Of a DNA stretch of 64,000 nt, positions 16,841 to 26,102 are shown in pieces. The notes below the pieces were generated by a model, which worked only from the letters and a program-made list of their open reading frames with translations, made no database searches and was not told the DNA's origin. The stretch's first letter is position 1. Each line of letters opens with the position of its first letter. Made by a program: the position numbers and the translations under genes. This DNA is from Lachnospiraceae bacterium (lineage in GTDB: Bacteria > Bacillota > Clostridia > Lachnospirales > Lachnospiraceae), in contig CAJSZQ010000007.1 in assembly GCA_910574185.1 (NCBI GenBank), positions 1-64,000 of the forward strand, in the 5' to 3' direction.

Positions 16841-16880
16841 GTTCACATATCTTCAGTTTACAAGAGCGTGTATACTCTTG

Positions 16881-17061
16881 GTTACTGTTCACACAGTACT
16901 TTGCAATTGCTGCAACGCAGAGCTAGTCCTTCAGGGCGACGCAGAGCTAGTCGTTCAGGGCAAAGTACGTAAGAAAGTGATTCAGGTGTGAGCAAATTCC
17001 ATTCACGAAGTGAATATTAAATGGATTTGTGAATGTTGCTGTGAACGGAGTGAACAGTAAC
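16881..17061. repeat. Palindromic MITE-like element, type C, with perfect target duplication
   Basis: 181 bp from GTTACTGTTCAC to GTGAACAGTAAC-like end (TGAACAGTAAC, 17051-17061). Exactly abutting octamers TACTCTTG occur at 16873-16880 and 17062-17069. The inside contains a short tandem duplication (GACGCAGAGCTAGTC type, about 16915-16950) and ATTCACGAAGTGAAT-like palindrome. Only the ends match types A and B. Confidence 0.88.
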
Positions 17062-17107
17062 TACTCTTGTAAACTTGTAAACTGAGGGTATGGAAGAGAA
17101 AAAAGGT

Positions 17108-17136
17108 ATTGACATTTGGGAATAATTATAATAATA
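17108..17136 (+). promoter_or_regulatory. recA promoter
   Basis: TTGACA (17108-17113) and TAATAT (17131-17136) with 17-bp spacing, followed directly by the LexA box and by AAAAGGAG before the recA ATG. Confidence 0.75.
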
Positions 17137-17149
17137 TAAATGCATAGGC

Positions 17150-17163
17150 GCGAACGCCTGTTC
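17150..17163 (+). promoter_or_regulatory. LexA (SOS) box of recA
   Basis: CGAACGCCTGTTCG is a perfect match to the Gram-positive SOS operator pattern CGAAC-N4-GTTCG. It lies about 14 bases downstream of the -10 element, over the expected transcription start, so LexA binding should repress recA and its downstream gene recX until DNA damage. Confidence 0.88.
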
Positions 17164-17181
17164 GGAAAAGGAGAATTTAAC

Positions 17182-18312
17182 ATGGCAAGTGATAAGAAGA
17201 AGACGGCAGAAACGGCAACAGATAATAAGAAGAAGGCTTTGGATGCGGCAATTGCGAAGCTGGAAAAGGACTTTGGCAAGGGTACGGTGATGAAGCTGGG
17301 GGATCCGGCTGCACAGGTGGCAGTGGAGACCATACCTACAGGTTCTCTTAGTCTGGACCTTGCTCTGGGACTTGGCGGTGTGCCGAGAGGACGTGTGGTA
17401 GAAGTCTATGGGCCGGAATCCAGCGGTAAGACGACGGTTACCTTACATATGATAGCTGAGGTACAGAAGAGGGGTGGAATTGCCGGATTTATTGATGCAG
17501 AGCATGCGCTGGACCCGGTATATGCGAAGAACATCGGTGTGGATATTGATGAACTTTATATTTCCCAACCAGATAGCGGAGACCAGGCGCTGGAGATTAC
17601 CGAGACGATGGTTCGTTCTGGAGCGATGGATATTATTGTAGTAGACTCCGTTGCAGCGCTGGTGCCAAGACAGGAGATAGAAGGCGATATGGGAGATTCC
17701 CATGTGGGACTGCAGGCCAGACTGATGTCTCAGGCGCTCAGAAAGCTTACTCCTGTAATCAGTAAGTCGAATTGTGTGGTCATATTTATCAATCAGCTCA
17801 GGGAGAAGGTGGGCGTGATGTTTGGTAATCCAGAGACTACCACAGGAGGGCGCGCGCTGAAGTTTTATGCTTCTGTCCGTATGGATGTGAGGAAGATAGA
17901 GACATTAAAGCAGAGCGGAGAGATGGTTGGAAACCGGGTGCGAGTAAAGATTGTAAAGAATAAGATTGCTCCGCCTTTTAAGGAAGCGGAATTTGATATC
18001 ATGTTCGGCAAAGGGATTTCAAGAGAGGGCGACATTCTTGATTTGGCGGCGAATGTGGATATTGTGAAGAAGAGTGGAGCCTGGTATGCGTACAACGGAG
18101 ATAAGATTGGTCAGGGAAGAGAGAATGCGAAGCTTTATCTTGCGGGACATCCAGATGTGATGAGTGAGATTGAGGAGAAGGTAAGGCAGCACTATAAGAC
18201 ATCCGACCCGCCGAAGGAAGACGGAAAGAGTTCAGAAGTTAAGAAAAGTGCGGAAGACGCAAAGACCACGAAAGCGGCAAAAAAAGATACGATGAAGGAT
18301 GCTGATTCATAG
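17182..18312 (+). CDS. recA: Recombinase RecA
   Basis: ATP-dependent strand-exchange protein and SOS co-protease. Start ATG 17182 ([10 protein letters not shown]) follows AAAAGGAG; the frame extends upstream to 17140 only through the promoter. The core includes Walker [10 protein letters not shown], the DNA-binding loop region with [25 protein letters not shown], and [34 protein letters not shown]. At 376 residues the protein has a slightly long, lysine- and aspartate-rich C-terminal tail (about 345-376). recX follows after 2 bases, so the pair is one transcript under the LexA box. Confidence 0.98.
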   Translation: MASDKKKTAETATDNKKKALDAAIAKLEKDFGKGTVMKLGDPAAQVAVETIPTGSLSLDLALGLGGVPRGRVVEVYGPESSGKTTVTLHMIAEVQKRGGIAGFIDAEHALDPVYAKNIGVDIDELYISQPDSGDQALEITETMVRSGAMDIIVVDSVAALVPRQEIEGDMGDSHVGLQARLMSQALRKLTPVISKSNCVVIFINQLREKVGVMFGNPETTTGGRALKFYASVRMDVRKIETLKQSGEMVGNRVRVKIVKNKIAPPFKEAEFDIMFGKGISREGDILDLAANVDIVKKSGAWYAYNGDKIGQGRENAKLYLAGHPDVMSEIEEKVRQHYKTSDPPKEDGKSSEVKKSAEDAKTTKAAKKDTMKDADS

Positions 18313-18314
18313 AT

Positions 18315-18917
18315 ATGACTGTTACAGAGATAAAAGCTATAACAAAGACCCGGTTTCGGGTATATTTGGACGAGCAGTTTGCTTTTGTGCTGTATAAAGG
18401 CGAGCTTTTCCGCTATCATCTGAAAGAAGGCGCAGAACTTTCGGAGAAAGATTATCAGGAGATTCGGCAAACAATCGTTTTAAAGAGGGCGAAGCTTCGG
18501 GCGATGCATCTTCTGACTGACATGGACCGAACGGAATATCAGTTGAGAAATAAGCTTATTATGGGAGGATATCCAGAAGATATTGTGGAGCAGGCATTAG
18601 AATATGTGAAGTCTTTCGGATATATCAATGACCGGGAATACGCCAGACGATTTGCAGAGAGCAGGAAGGGAACAAAGAGCAGGAGGGAACTGTATGCGCT
18701 TCTGTCCGGCAAAGGGCTGGATTCTTTATTGATAGAAGAAGTATTGGAAGAGTGCTGCAGCGGTGAAGATACTGAGGCGGCAATTCAGAATTTGCTGCGC
18801 AGGAAGAGATTTGATCCGGAAGATTCGACAGTCAAAGAACGGCAGAAGATGTATGCTTTTCTGGCAAGGAAAGGATTCCGGTATGAAGATATCAGCCGCG
18901 TTATTCAGTGTGAATGA
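18315..18917 (+). CDS. recX: Regulatory protein RecX
   Basis: RecX binds RecA filaments and modulates their activity. The 200-residue protein has the three-helix repeats of the family, for example YVKSFGYINDREYARRFAESRKGTKSRRELYALLSGKGL around residues 95-135. Its position 2 bases after recA supports the call. The ribosome site lies within the end of recA (AAGGATG). A terminator follows at 18972. Confidence 0.92.
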   Translation: MTVTEIKAITKTRFRVYLDEQFAFVLYKGELFRYHLKEGAELSEKDYQEIRQTIVLKRAKLRAMHLLTDMDRTEYQLRNKLIMGGYPEDIVEQALEYVKSFGYINDREYARRFAESRKGTKSRRELYALLSGKGLDSLLIEEVLEECCSGEDTEAAIQNLLRRKRFDPEDSTVKERQKMYAFLARKGFRYEDISRVIQCE

Positions 18918-18971
18918 AGATAAGAACAGAATATAAAGCAAGAGGACCGCTGTGAATAACAGTGGTATAGA

Positions 18972-19005
18972 GCAGGAAATCAGGAAAGGGTTTCCTGCTT
19001 TTTTT
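18972..19005 (+). terminator. Terminator after recA-recX
   Basis: GCAGGAAA (18972-18979) pairs with TTTCCTGC (18991-18998), followed by seven T residues. Confidence 0.9.
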
Positions 19006-19129
19006 GACTGAAGAGTCAGTAAAAGGGAGCTTAAGGGTAACTATTTTTATTTAATTCCTGCCGAATAGATTGTATTTTCAAATTGTTTTCGTTATAATTG
19101 AAGTATATTGATTCTAAGGAGACAGGGAT

Positions 19130-21127
19130 ATGAAAACAAAAGATAAAAAAATTAAAATCAGGAGAGGAAAGAAAGGAATTGCAAAAAAACTTGTTGGGGC
19201 GATTATGGCAACAATAATAATGATGGTTGCAGTGCTTTTGCTTATTGTATATAATCGAGTTTCCGATACGCTTCTGGAAAAAAGTGAGAATTTGCTGAAA
19301 GAGACTACTGATAAGGCTTTACAGGAAACCAGCGCCTGGATGAATAAGACTGTAACGATGCTGGAAACGCAGCGTGATACAATCGAGTACGAGAATATGG
19401 ATGTTCCTGAGATGATGGATTATATCAAACATACAGTGAATCAAAATGATGCATATCCGGCAGGACTCTATGTGGCGTTGACAGACGGGTCTCTGTATCA
19501 TGCGTCGTTTGTACCGGGGCCGGATTTTAACGCGTTGGAGAAGTCCTGGTATCAGGATGGGATTCAATCGGAGGCTTTTATTCTGGGAGACGTGTATTTT
19601 GATGAAGACAGTCAGTCTTATGTGGTAGGAGCATCCGGCATATTAAAAGACGCGGAGGGAGCGATTCGCGGCGTTGCTGCAGCAGATGTGTATTTAGACT
19701 CTATATCTGACATTGTAGCGGATATTCAGCTTGAAAAAACGGGTGGTATTTTTCTTGTGGATACCCGTACAGGAACGATTATTGGACATAGGGACAAGGA
19801 GATGACCGGACGCGTTATGAGCGAATTTAACGGCGATATGTATGCGTATGCCAATGAACAGATACAGAAAGGCGCGTCAGGCCTGTCTCTTTTTGAAGAT
19901 AATACATACATTCAGGTAGCGCAGGTACCAGATAGCGACTGGACGGCAGTTGCATATGTGTCCAGAGAAGAGGTATTAAGTGATTTGGTTATGCTGACTG
20001 GAATGATGGGAACGGTATCTGTTGTGGCAATCATTATTGCTGTCATTCTTATTATGATTCTTGTAAGAAGAATTATAGGTCGTCCGGTAGCAGAACTGAA
20101 TCATGTGGCAGCCAGAATTGCAGAAGGAGATCTGGATCAGACTATCCGTCATTCTTCTAATGATGAGCTGGGAGAACTGGCGGGTAACTTTGGACGTACG
20201 GTAACGCGTCTGTGGGATTATGTAGATTATATTAATGAGATTTCAGAAAAGCTACAGGAGATTGCCGATGGTAATCTGGATTTTAAGCTCTCTTATGAAT
20301 ATTTGGGTGAGTTTGCAAAGATAAAAGAGTCTTTGGAGGCTATTTCCAGGGCGTTTAATGATACTTTGGGGCAGATTAATGTGGCTGCAGGTCAGGTGTC
20401 GGAAGGAGCCGGATATGTTTCTGACGGAGCGCAGACGCTTTCTCAAGGTTCTTCACAGCAGAACGATGCGGTAGAATTGCTGGCCTCTCATATTAATGAA
20501 GTATCAGAAGGAATACAGCAGACTGCTAAGGGAGCGAAAAAAGCCAGTCAGATTTCCAAGGAAGTTGGGAGCAGTATTCTAGAAAGTAATGATAAGATGC
20601 AGCATATGAATGAGGCAATTCAGAAGATTAGCAGTAAGTCTACCGAGATTCACAGTATTATTAAGACGATTGAGGACATCGCTTTCCAGACCAATATCCT
20701 GGCTTTGAACGCTGCTGTGGAGGCTGCAAGAGCAGGCGAGGCAGGAAAAGGTTTTGCTGTGGTTGCAGACGAGGTGCGTAATCTTGCCGGCAAATCTTCT
20801 GAAGCAGCGAAGAATACAACGGTTCTGATTGAACAGACGGTAGAAGCTGTGGAAGAGGGAACCAGTGTGGCGAAAGATACGGCGGCGTCTATGATGGAAG
20901 TTGTGGCTCAGGCGGAAGAAGTGAATGGATTGATTGAGGGGATTGCGGAGTATTCAGCAAAACAGGCTGCGGCTACAGAAGAGGTTATTCGTGGGATTGA
21001 GCGAATTTCCGATGTTGTACAGTCCAATATGTCTACGGCAGAAAAAAGCGCCGCAGCCAGCGAGGAGTTATCCGGACAGGCGAACATGCTGCGGGACCTG
21101 GTATCCAAATTCCGGTTGAAGAAATAG
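19130..21127 (+). CDS. Methyl-accepting chemotaxis protein with Cache sensor
   Basis: Transmembrane chemoreceptor of 665 residues that signals to CheA/CheW. After a basic N terminus, a first membrane helix spans about residues 20-43; residues about 45-280 form an extracytoplasmic double-Cache ligand domain (YDED-like motifs [14 protein letters not shown] and [10 protein letters not shown]); a second helix spans about 288-312; HAMP follows (about 313-365). The methyl-accepting signalling domain has its conserved tip [34 protein letters not shown] precedes the ATG. The ligand is unknown. No che genes are adjacent. The IS30-like element lies directly downstream and may have removed its terminator. 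Confidence 0.92.
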   Translation: MKTKDKKIKIRRGKKGIAKKLVGAIMATIIMMVAVLLLIVYNRVSDTLLEKSENLLKETTDKALQETSAWMNKTVTMLETQRDTIEYENMDVPEMMDYIKHTVNQNDAYPAGLYVALTDGSLYHASFVPGPDFNALEKSWYQDGIQSEAFILGDVYFDEDSQSYVVGASGILKDAEGAIRGVAAADVYLDSISDIVADIQLEKTGGIFLVDTRTGTIIGHRDKEMTGRVMSEFNGDMYAYANEQIQKGASGLSLFEDNTYIQVAQVPDSDWTAVAYVSREEVLSDLVMLTGMMGTVSVVAIIIAVILIMILVRRIIGRPVAELNHVAARIAEGDLDQTIRHSSNDELGELAGNFGRTVTRLWDYVDYINEISEKLQEIADGNLDFKLSYEYLGEFAKIKESLEAISRAFNDTLGQINVAAGQVSEGAGYVSDGAQTLSQGSSQQNDAVELLASHINEVSEGIQQTAKGAKKASQISKEVGSSILESNDKMQHMNEAIQKISSKSTEIHSIIKTIEDIAFQTNILALNAAVEAARAGEAGKGFAVVADEVRNLAGKSSEAAKNTTVLIEQTVEAVEEGTSVAKDTAASMMEVVAQAEEVNGLIEGIAEYSAKQAAATEEVIRGIERISDVVQSNMSTAEKSAAASEELSGQANMLRDLVSKFRLKK

Positions 21128-21142
21128 CATATTTGTGAAACA

Positions 21143-22874
21143 GGTGAATTGAAAAAGTAAATTCCACTTTGTAAGATTAAATTCCGCTTTGAAAAAGTAA
21201 ATTCAATAGGAATACAGAAAAATAGAGATTTCATATAGAAAATACCCGAAATCAGAGTTAAAATACAAATAAAAGCTGTGGTTTTGGGTGTTTTATTGCA
21301 TGCTGAGCGGAAGTCGAATTTATGGTTGATTTTTCGGATAGGGTAAATTCCACCTCTGGGGAGATTCTGCGATGATGGCTGTAATAGATTCCTGCCCAGC
21401 TTTTTGATTATGTTTTAGAGTTTATTTTAATAATTCAGGACTTAAGATGATTTCATCTGCAGGAATCTTTTGCAGATGGAATGCATCCAGAAGTTCCTTT
21501 CCGTATTGAAATTCAAATATCTCATACGGGCTCTTATTTCCAAGTTTCTTTCTTGCATAGGAATTGATATGGCTCATCATAAGATCAATCTGTTCCTGCG
21601 TGTATCGACCGATATCTTCGCCTTTCGGAATGATTCGCCGGATCATTTCATGATTATTTTCGCAGCTGCCTTTCTGATAAGGGGCACTGGGGTTGCAATA
21701 AAACATTTTCGTGCGTGGATTTCCCTGCATATCAGACTCAATGGCGGAAGGATTAGAAAATTCACTTCCGTTATCTGCTAATAGAACAGGGAACAGTTCT
21801 ATAAAAATGTCAGGTCTCAATTCCAGATAAAGACGGTTGAAAATATCGATCACAGACTGGGAATCATTGTGTTGTCTGAGAAAAGCAAGCTGCAGTCCCT
21901 GTTCCACAAAATGTATGGTGAGAAGAACTGCGCCGCCTTTGCTGCCTTCTACAGAATCAATCTGACGAATAGAGAGATCAGGATGTTCTTCCAGATATGT
22001 ATGGAAACAGGAGAAATCACGTCCCAGGCGACAGGCCCTGTCCACTTTGAGATTTCTGGAAACATTCTTTCTTGGGCGCATGCGGACAGTTCGCGGCATA
22101 TCCATGTTTCTGGCAGTAAAAAGGCCGCTGTTTATATAGGCATACAGAGTCCGTTCGGATTTCATGAGTTCATCTGCATGGTGGACAGCGATGTGATGGA
22201 GGGACTGTCCTTTTATTAAAAGAGGCGAAACAATGTCATCGATCTGTCTGAGTTCACTTTCCGAGAGGGCAAAACCGGACCTGGATTCCCTTCTGACCAG
22301 TTCATACTCTTTTTGAGCATAAGAAGCTTTGTACAAACGCTTCTCTAAGGAACATTTATTACGTTGTGAGCAGCCATTACAGACATAAGGCGGTTTGGAA
22401 AGTTTAGGGCAAACATACTTTTCGTAGAGAATACAGGAAGAGGAGCATTTGCCACAGGACCAGCAAAGGCGATTTTTGCGGGAGGTACATTCCTGACATA
22501 CCCTTTGAGCGAAGCATTCATGCTGAAAAGCCAGGAGGCAATCATTGAAGGCTTTGCCATAGGCTCCGCTTTTTTCAAAAGAGATGTGGTTTTTCACTTC
22601 TTTAGAGATGGTGGTACAATCCTTGTTTAATAATCTGCCGATTGCTTTAAAGCTCTCACCTTCGTTCAGTTTCGTTTCGATAATAATCCGGGACTCAAGA
22701 GTTAAATGTTTTTGTTTATTCATAAGTACTTCCTTCCTGCCGGGAGGAAACAGTCATATTTTATAGAAATGATTTTAACAGATAATTCGGAAAGATTAAA
22801 TTCCATGATTGCCGGTAGGAAGATTTGCAGAATTAAATTCCACAGAAGGGTGGAATTTAAATTTGCAATTAAGT
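21143..22874. mobile_element. IS30-family insertion sequence
   Basis: About 1.73 kb containing one transposase gene. Imperfect inverted ends lie at 21144-21167 and 22850-22873, sharing the inner ends TAAATTCCAC/GTGGAATTTA and AATTG/CAATT. Further TAAATTCC-type copies at about 21158, 21177, 21344, 22797 and 22834 look like transposase-binding sites. A 13-bp direct repeat TATTTGTGAAACA flanks it (21130-21142 and 22875-22887) and may be the target duplication. It sits between the chemoreceptor gene and rny. Confidence 0.75.
21422..22723 (-). CDS. IS30-family transposase
   Basis: DDE transposase of 433 residues. The N terminus (LTLESRIIIETKLNEGESFKAIGRLLNKDCTTISKEV, about 6-42) is the helix-turn-helix of IS30. 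A cysteine-rich insert follows (about 75-130, with many CxxC pairs), likely zinc-binding and making it longer than IS30's own 383 residues. Catalytic acids are seen as Asp in RQIDSVEG, Asp in LLADNGSEF and Glu in SCENNHEMIRRIIPKG. The frame is open and complete, so the element may be active. Confidence 0.92.
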   Translation of the reverse strand: MNKQKHLTLESRIIIETKLNEGESFKAIGRLLNKDCTTISKEVKNHISFEKSGAYGKAFNDCLLAFQHECFAQRVCQECTSRKNRLCWSCGKCSSSCILYEKYVCPKLSKPPYVCNGCSQRNKCSLEKRLYKASYAQKEYELVRRESRSGFALSESELRQIDDIVSPLLIKGQSLHHIAVHHADELMKSERTLYAYINSGLFTARNMDMPRTVRMRPRKNVSRNLKVDRACRLGRDFSCFHTYLEEHPDLSIRQIDSVEGSKGGAVLLTIHFVEQGLQLAFLRQHNDSQSVIDIFNRLYLELRPDIFIELFPVLLADNGSEFSNPSAIESDMQGNPRTKMFYCNPSAPYQKGSCENNHEMIRRIIPKGEDIGRYTQEQIDLMMSHINSYARKKLGNKSPYEIFEFQYGKELLDAFHLQKIPADEIILSPELLK

Positions 22875-22986
22875 TATTTGTGAAACAATTTGAAATTCTG
22901 ACCAGAATGCTTGACTTATTTGTGAAAACAGTATAAACTTTAAATGTTGTATTTGTACAATGAAAATTAAATAAGGAGGTGCTCCT

Positions 22987-24540
22987 GTGCCAATGGGAAT
23001 TGTGATTGCTGTGGCCGCAGTGCTTGTCATTGCAGCGGCAATTATCAGTCATTTTGTGACTATGTCCAATATGAGGAAGAACGCAGAGTCTAAGATTGGG
23101 AATGCAGAAAGCAAGGCTCGCGAGATTATTGATGATGCAGTTAAGACGGCTGAGGCAAAGAAGAAGGAATCTCTCTTGGAAATTAAAGAAGAATCTATCA
23201 GGACAAAGAATGAGCTCGAAAAAGAAACAAAAGAACGTAGAGCAGAGTTACAGCGTTATGAGAAAAGAGTGTTATCCAAGGAAGAATCTTTAGATAAGAA
23301 GTCGGATGCAATCGAGAGACGTGAAGCGGCATTTACAGCAAAAGAAGAGCAATTACGGCAGCGTGAAACGAAAGTGGAAGCGCTGAGTAAACAAAGAGTA
23401 CAGGAACTTGAAAGAATCTCAGGGCTTACCTCCGAACAAGCAAAAGAATATTTGTTAAAAACTGTTGAAGACGATGTAAAACATGACACTGCAAAGATGA
23501 TAAAAGAATTAGAAGCGCAGGCGAAAGAAGAGGCGGACAAGAAGGCAAAGGAATATGTTGTGACTGCCATTCAGAGATGCGCTGCAGATCATGTGGCCGA
23601 AACTACAATTTCGGTTGTGCAGCTTCCGAGCGACGAGATGAAGGGAAGAATCATTGGACGTGAGGGACGAAATATTCGTACCTTAGAGACGATGACTGGT
23701 GTAGAATTGATTATTGACGATACACCGGAAGCAGTTGTCCTTTCAGGATTTGACCCGATTCGAAGAGAAGTTGCCAGAATTGCGCTGGAGAAGTTAATCA
23801 TTGACGGGCGTATTCATCCGGCAAGAATTGAGGAGATGGTTGAGAAGGCGCAAAAAGAGGTAGACACGATTATTCGTGAAGAAGGAGAGGCGGCTGCATT
23901 AGAAGTTGGCGTTCATGGAGTTCATCCGGAACTGATTAAGCTTCTTGGGCGTATGAAGTTCAGGACCAGTTATGGTCAGAATGCATTAAAGCACTCTATT
24001 GAAGTTTCACAACTGGCAGGACTGCTGGCAGGCGAGATTGGTTTGGATATACGCCTTGCAAAGCGTGCAGGACTTCTGCATGATATTGGTAAATCTATCG
24101 ATCATGATGTGGAAGGATCGCATATTCAGATTGGCGTTGATCTTTGTAGAAAATACAAAGAGTCGGCCATTGTAATTAATGCGGTTGAGTCGCATCATGG
24201 CGATGTGGAGCCAGAGACTCTGATAGCATGTGTAGTTCAGGCGGCAGATACGATATCGGCGGCCAGACCGGGTGCGAGAAGAGAGACAATCGAAACATAT
24301 ACAAACAGGTTAAAACAATTAGAAGAAATCAGCAATCAGTTTAAGGGTGTTGATAAGTCTTTTGCTATTCAGGCAGGTAGAGAGATTCGAGTTATGGTAG
24401 TTCCAGAGCAGGTATCTGATGCAGATATGGTATTGCTGGCCAGAGATATTTCAAAACAGATTGAATATGAATTGGAATATCCCGGACAGATTAAGGTGAA
24501 TGTAATCCGCGAATCGAGGGTTACTGATTACGCGAAATAA
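22987..24540 (+). CDS. rny: Ribonuclease Y
   Basis: Membrane-anchored endoribonuclease that starts mRNA decay and riboswitch turnover in Firmicutes. GTG 22987 is chosen because AAGGAGG lies 7 bases upstream; an ATG two codons later would be 13 bases away. Order: N-terminal membrane helix (about 3-23), long charged coiled coil (about 30-195), KH RNA-binding domain with [17 protein letters not shown] (about 212-228), and HD metal-binding phosphodiesterase with HDIGKSIDH (about 360). 517 residues, standard length. The promoter region is now shared with the right end of the IS30-like element. A terminator follows. Confidence 0.95.
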   Translation: MPMGIVIAVAAVLVIAAAIISHFVTMSNMRKNAESKIGNAESKAREIIDDAVKTAEAKKKESLLEIKEESIRTKNELEKETKERRAELQRYEKRVLSKEESLDKKSDAIERREAAFTAKEEQLRQRETKVEALSKQRVQELERISGLTSEQAKEYLLKTVEDDVKHDTAKMIKELEAQAKEEADKKAKEYVVTAIQRCAADHVAETTISVVQLPSDEMKGRIIGREGRNIRTLETMTGVELIIDDTPEAVVLSGFDPIRREVARIALEKLIIDGRIHPARIEEMVEKAQKEVDTIIREEGEAAALEVGVHGVHPELIKLLGRMKFRTSYGQNALKHSIEVSQLAGLLAGEIGLDIRLAKRAGLLHDIGKSIDHDVEGSHIQIGVDLCRKYKESAIVINAVESHHGDVEPETLIACVVQAADTISAARPGARRETIETYTNRLKQLEEISNQFKGVDKSFAIQAGREIRVMVVPEQVSDADMVLLARDISKQIEYELEYPGQIKVNVIRESRVTDYAK

Positions 24541-24562
24541 TTACCATGTAGAAGATAAATGT

Positions 24563-24594
24563 AAAAGAACCGGGTCTTTTGATCCGGTTCTTTT
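24563..24594 (+). terminator. Terminator of rny
   Basis: AAAAGAACCGG (24563-24573) pairs with CCGGTTCTTTT (24584-24594); A-rich and T-rich flanks make it a standard terminator. Confidence 0.88.
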
Positions 24595-24787
24595 AACATA
24601 TATCCGAGGGCAGCTCTGGCTTGCGCCCTTGCGGGTGGACAGTAAAGGTACTTGTTGAGTATACCTTATGAGCCGGCCGAATGGCCATAACGGGGTACCT
24701 GGAAGGCATGCCTTATCGGATAAAATACGCCTGTTCGCTGGGCATGTATTAAGGCGTGCCCCCCAGTATAGGAATGGAGGAAAAAAG

Positions 24788-25336
24788 ATGGCTGAAGAAG
24801 TAAGAAGGATAAAAAGAGAACTAGTTCATAAAGGAGCAGTCATTGATATATACTGCGATACGATGGAATTTGAAAACGGCAATACTGCTCAGTGGGATTA
24901 TATTCACCATGACGGTGCGGCGGCCGTTGTGCCGGTGACGGACGAAGGTAAGATTCTGATGGTGCGTCAATACCGCAACGCATTGGAACGCTATACCTTA
25001 GAAATTCCAGCAGGTAAATTGGACGATCCGGCAGAGAAGGGAATCGTATGTGCTTCCAGAGAACTGGAAGAAGAGACGGGGTATCGTTCGGATAAATTGG
25101 AGTGGATGATTACCCTCCGGACAACGGTTGCGTTCTGTAATGAAAGAATCGAGATTTTTGTAGCTCATAATTTGATTCCATCCAAGCAGAATCTGGATGA
25201 AGACGAATACATTGATGTTCAGGCATATTCGATAGAAGAACTAAAAGCGAAGATATTCGCAGGGGAGATTGAGGATTCAAAGACGGTATCGGCTATTCTG
25301 GCATATGATACGAAATATAATCGCAGAGCAGAATAA
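24788..25336 (+). CDS. nudF: NUDIX hydrolase, ADP-ribose pyrophosphatase type
   Basis: Hydrolyses ADP-ribose to AMP and ribose 5-phosphate. Start ATG 24788 follows GGAGGAAAA. The 182-residue protein carries a Nudix box, AGKLDDPAEK...ASRELEEETGY (about 77-100), with one extra residue between the first Gly and Glu compared with the GX5EX7REUXEEXGU pattern. The neighbours spoIIM and a xerD homologue reproduce the nudF-spoIIM-xerD order of Bacillus, which supports the NudF assignment. The stop codon lies within the left target duplication of the palindromic element at 25339. Confidence 0.85.
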   Translation: MAEEVRRIKRELVHKGAVIDIYCDTMEFENGNTAQWDYIHHDGAAAVVPVTDEGKILMVRQYRNALERYTLEIPAGKLDDPAEKGIVCASRELEEETGYRSDKLEWMITLRTTVAFCNERIEIFVAHNLIPSKQNLDEDEYIDVQAYSIEELKAKIFAGEIEDSKTVSAILAYDTKYNRRAE

Positions 25337-25338
25337 TT

Positions 25339-25454
25339 GTTATTGTTCATAGTTCATAGAATGCGCATTCTATGAGAACAGACTTACGGAGCGAGGAGCG
25401 TTTTTTGCACAGAAAAGCTTTCTATCGCTCTGAATTGTTGCTGTGAGCAGTAAC
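25339..25454. repeat. Palindromic MITE-like element, type D
   Basis: 116 bp from GTTATTGTTCAT to GTGAGCAGTAAC. It begins with the inverted repeat CATAGAATGCGCATTCTATG (25354-25373). Flanking octamers GAATAATT (25331-25338) and GAATAATC (25455-25462) agree at 7 of 8; the left one includes the nudF stop codon. The interior is not shared with other copies in this window. Confidence 0.78.
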
Positions 25455-25511
25455 GAATAATCTGAAATACCGGGCATATAATGAAATATCTTGACAGTAT
25501 GAGGTGAATAG

Positions 25512-26051
25512 ATGGTAATGAAAAATTACACCCGACTCATGGTATTGATTTATATGGCCGGTTTTTTTTGTGGAATTTTGTATACGAATTTGGTTTCAAA
25601 AGATTATGTGGCGTCCCTTGGAATATTCAGCGATTATTTTTTGAATCAGTATATTCAGACAGACCTTGCAGGCAGTTCCTACATATGGTATTTAATTAAA
25701 GTACGGGTAGCCCCGATTTTGGGAGTACTACTTCTTGGGGCAACGCGTATTCGGAAGCCGGCTGTGGTCGCTTTTTTAATATGGACGGGCTTTTTATGCG
25801 GAATGGTATTCACATCGGCTACCCTGCAATTGGGAGTAAAAGGTATCGCGCTTTGCGTTGCGGCATTTTTTCCCCAGGGAGTGTTTTATGTGGCTGGATA
25901 TGCAATTCTGCTGATTGGTTTATATTATTATCCGAAAATAAATTGGAATTTTCAAAAAACAATTGCGGTTTTTCTTGCTATTTGTATAGGAGTTGCGTTA
26001 GAATGTTATATGAGTCCAGTTTTGGTAAAAATAATTGTAAAAATGTTTTGA
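25512..26051 (+). CDS. spoIIM: Stage II sporulation protein M (SpoIIM) family membrane protein
   Basis: Polytopic membrane protein of 179 residues with about five hydrophobic helices (starting about residues 8-24, 65-78, 82-104, 108-137 and 147-173). SpoIIM is part of the DMP complex that thins peptidoglycan during engulfment in spore formation. Assignment comes from the size, the FCGILYTN and AFFPQGVFYVAGYAILL segments, and from its place between nudF and the xerD homologue, as in Bacillus. Start at ATG 25512 with a GAGGTGAAT site. Sequence similarity beyond these is weak, so it could be another DUF95-type membrane protein. Confidence 0.7.
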   Translation: MVMKNYTRLMVLIYMAGFFCGILYTNLVSKDYVASLGIFSDYFLNQYIQTDLAGSSYIWYLIKVRVAPILGVLLLGATRIRKPAVVAFLIWTGFLCGMVFTSATLQLGVKGIALCVAAFFPQGVFYVAGYAILLIGLYYYPKINWNFQKTIAVFLAICIGVALECYMSPVLVKIIVKMF

Positions 26052-26102
26052 TTTTTACCGCATTTGTGCTTATAATCTATATATATAATAGGAGAATGGA
26101 TT

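Larger units (their letters stand above)
16570..17181. other. 612-base intergenic region before recA
   Basis: Contains the type A element (16639-16782), a consensus-like promoter (16812-16840), the type C element (16881-17061) and the recA promoter with its LexA box (17108-17163). A GGCTGTG/CACAGCC inverted repeat (about 16804-16828) overlaps the upstream promoter. No protein gene is visible. Confidence 0.75.

Noticed and set aside
21869-22219. Plus-strand open frame inside the IS element
   Set aside because: It is antisense to the transposase gene and lacks a ribosome site.
24601-24787. Longer NUDIX protein starting at 24668
   Set aside because: The extra 40 residues have no ribosome site, whereas ATG 24788 follows GGAGG and matches the family start.
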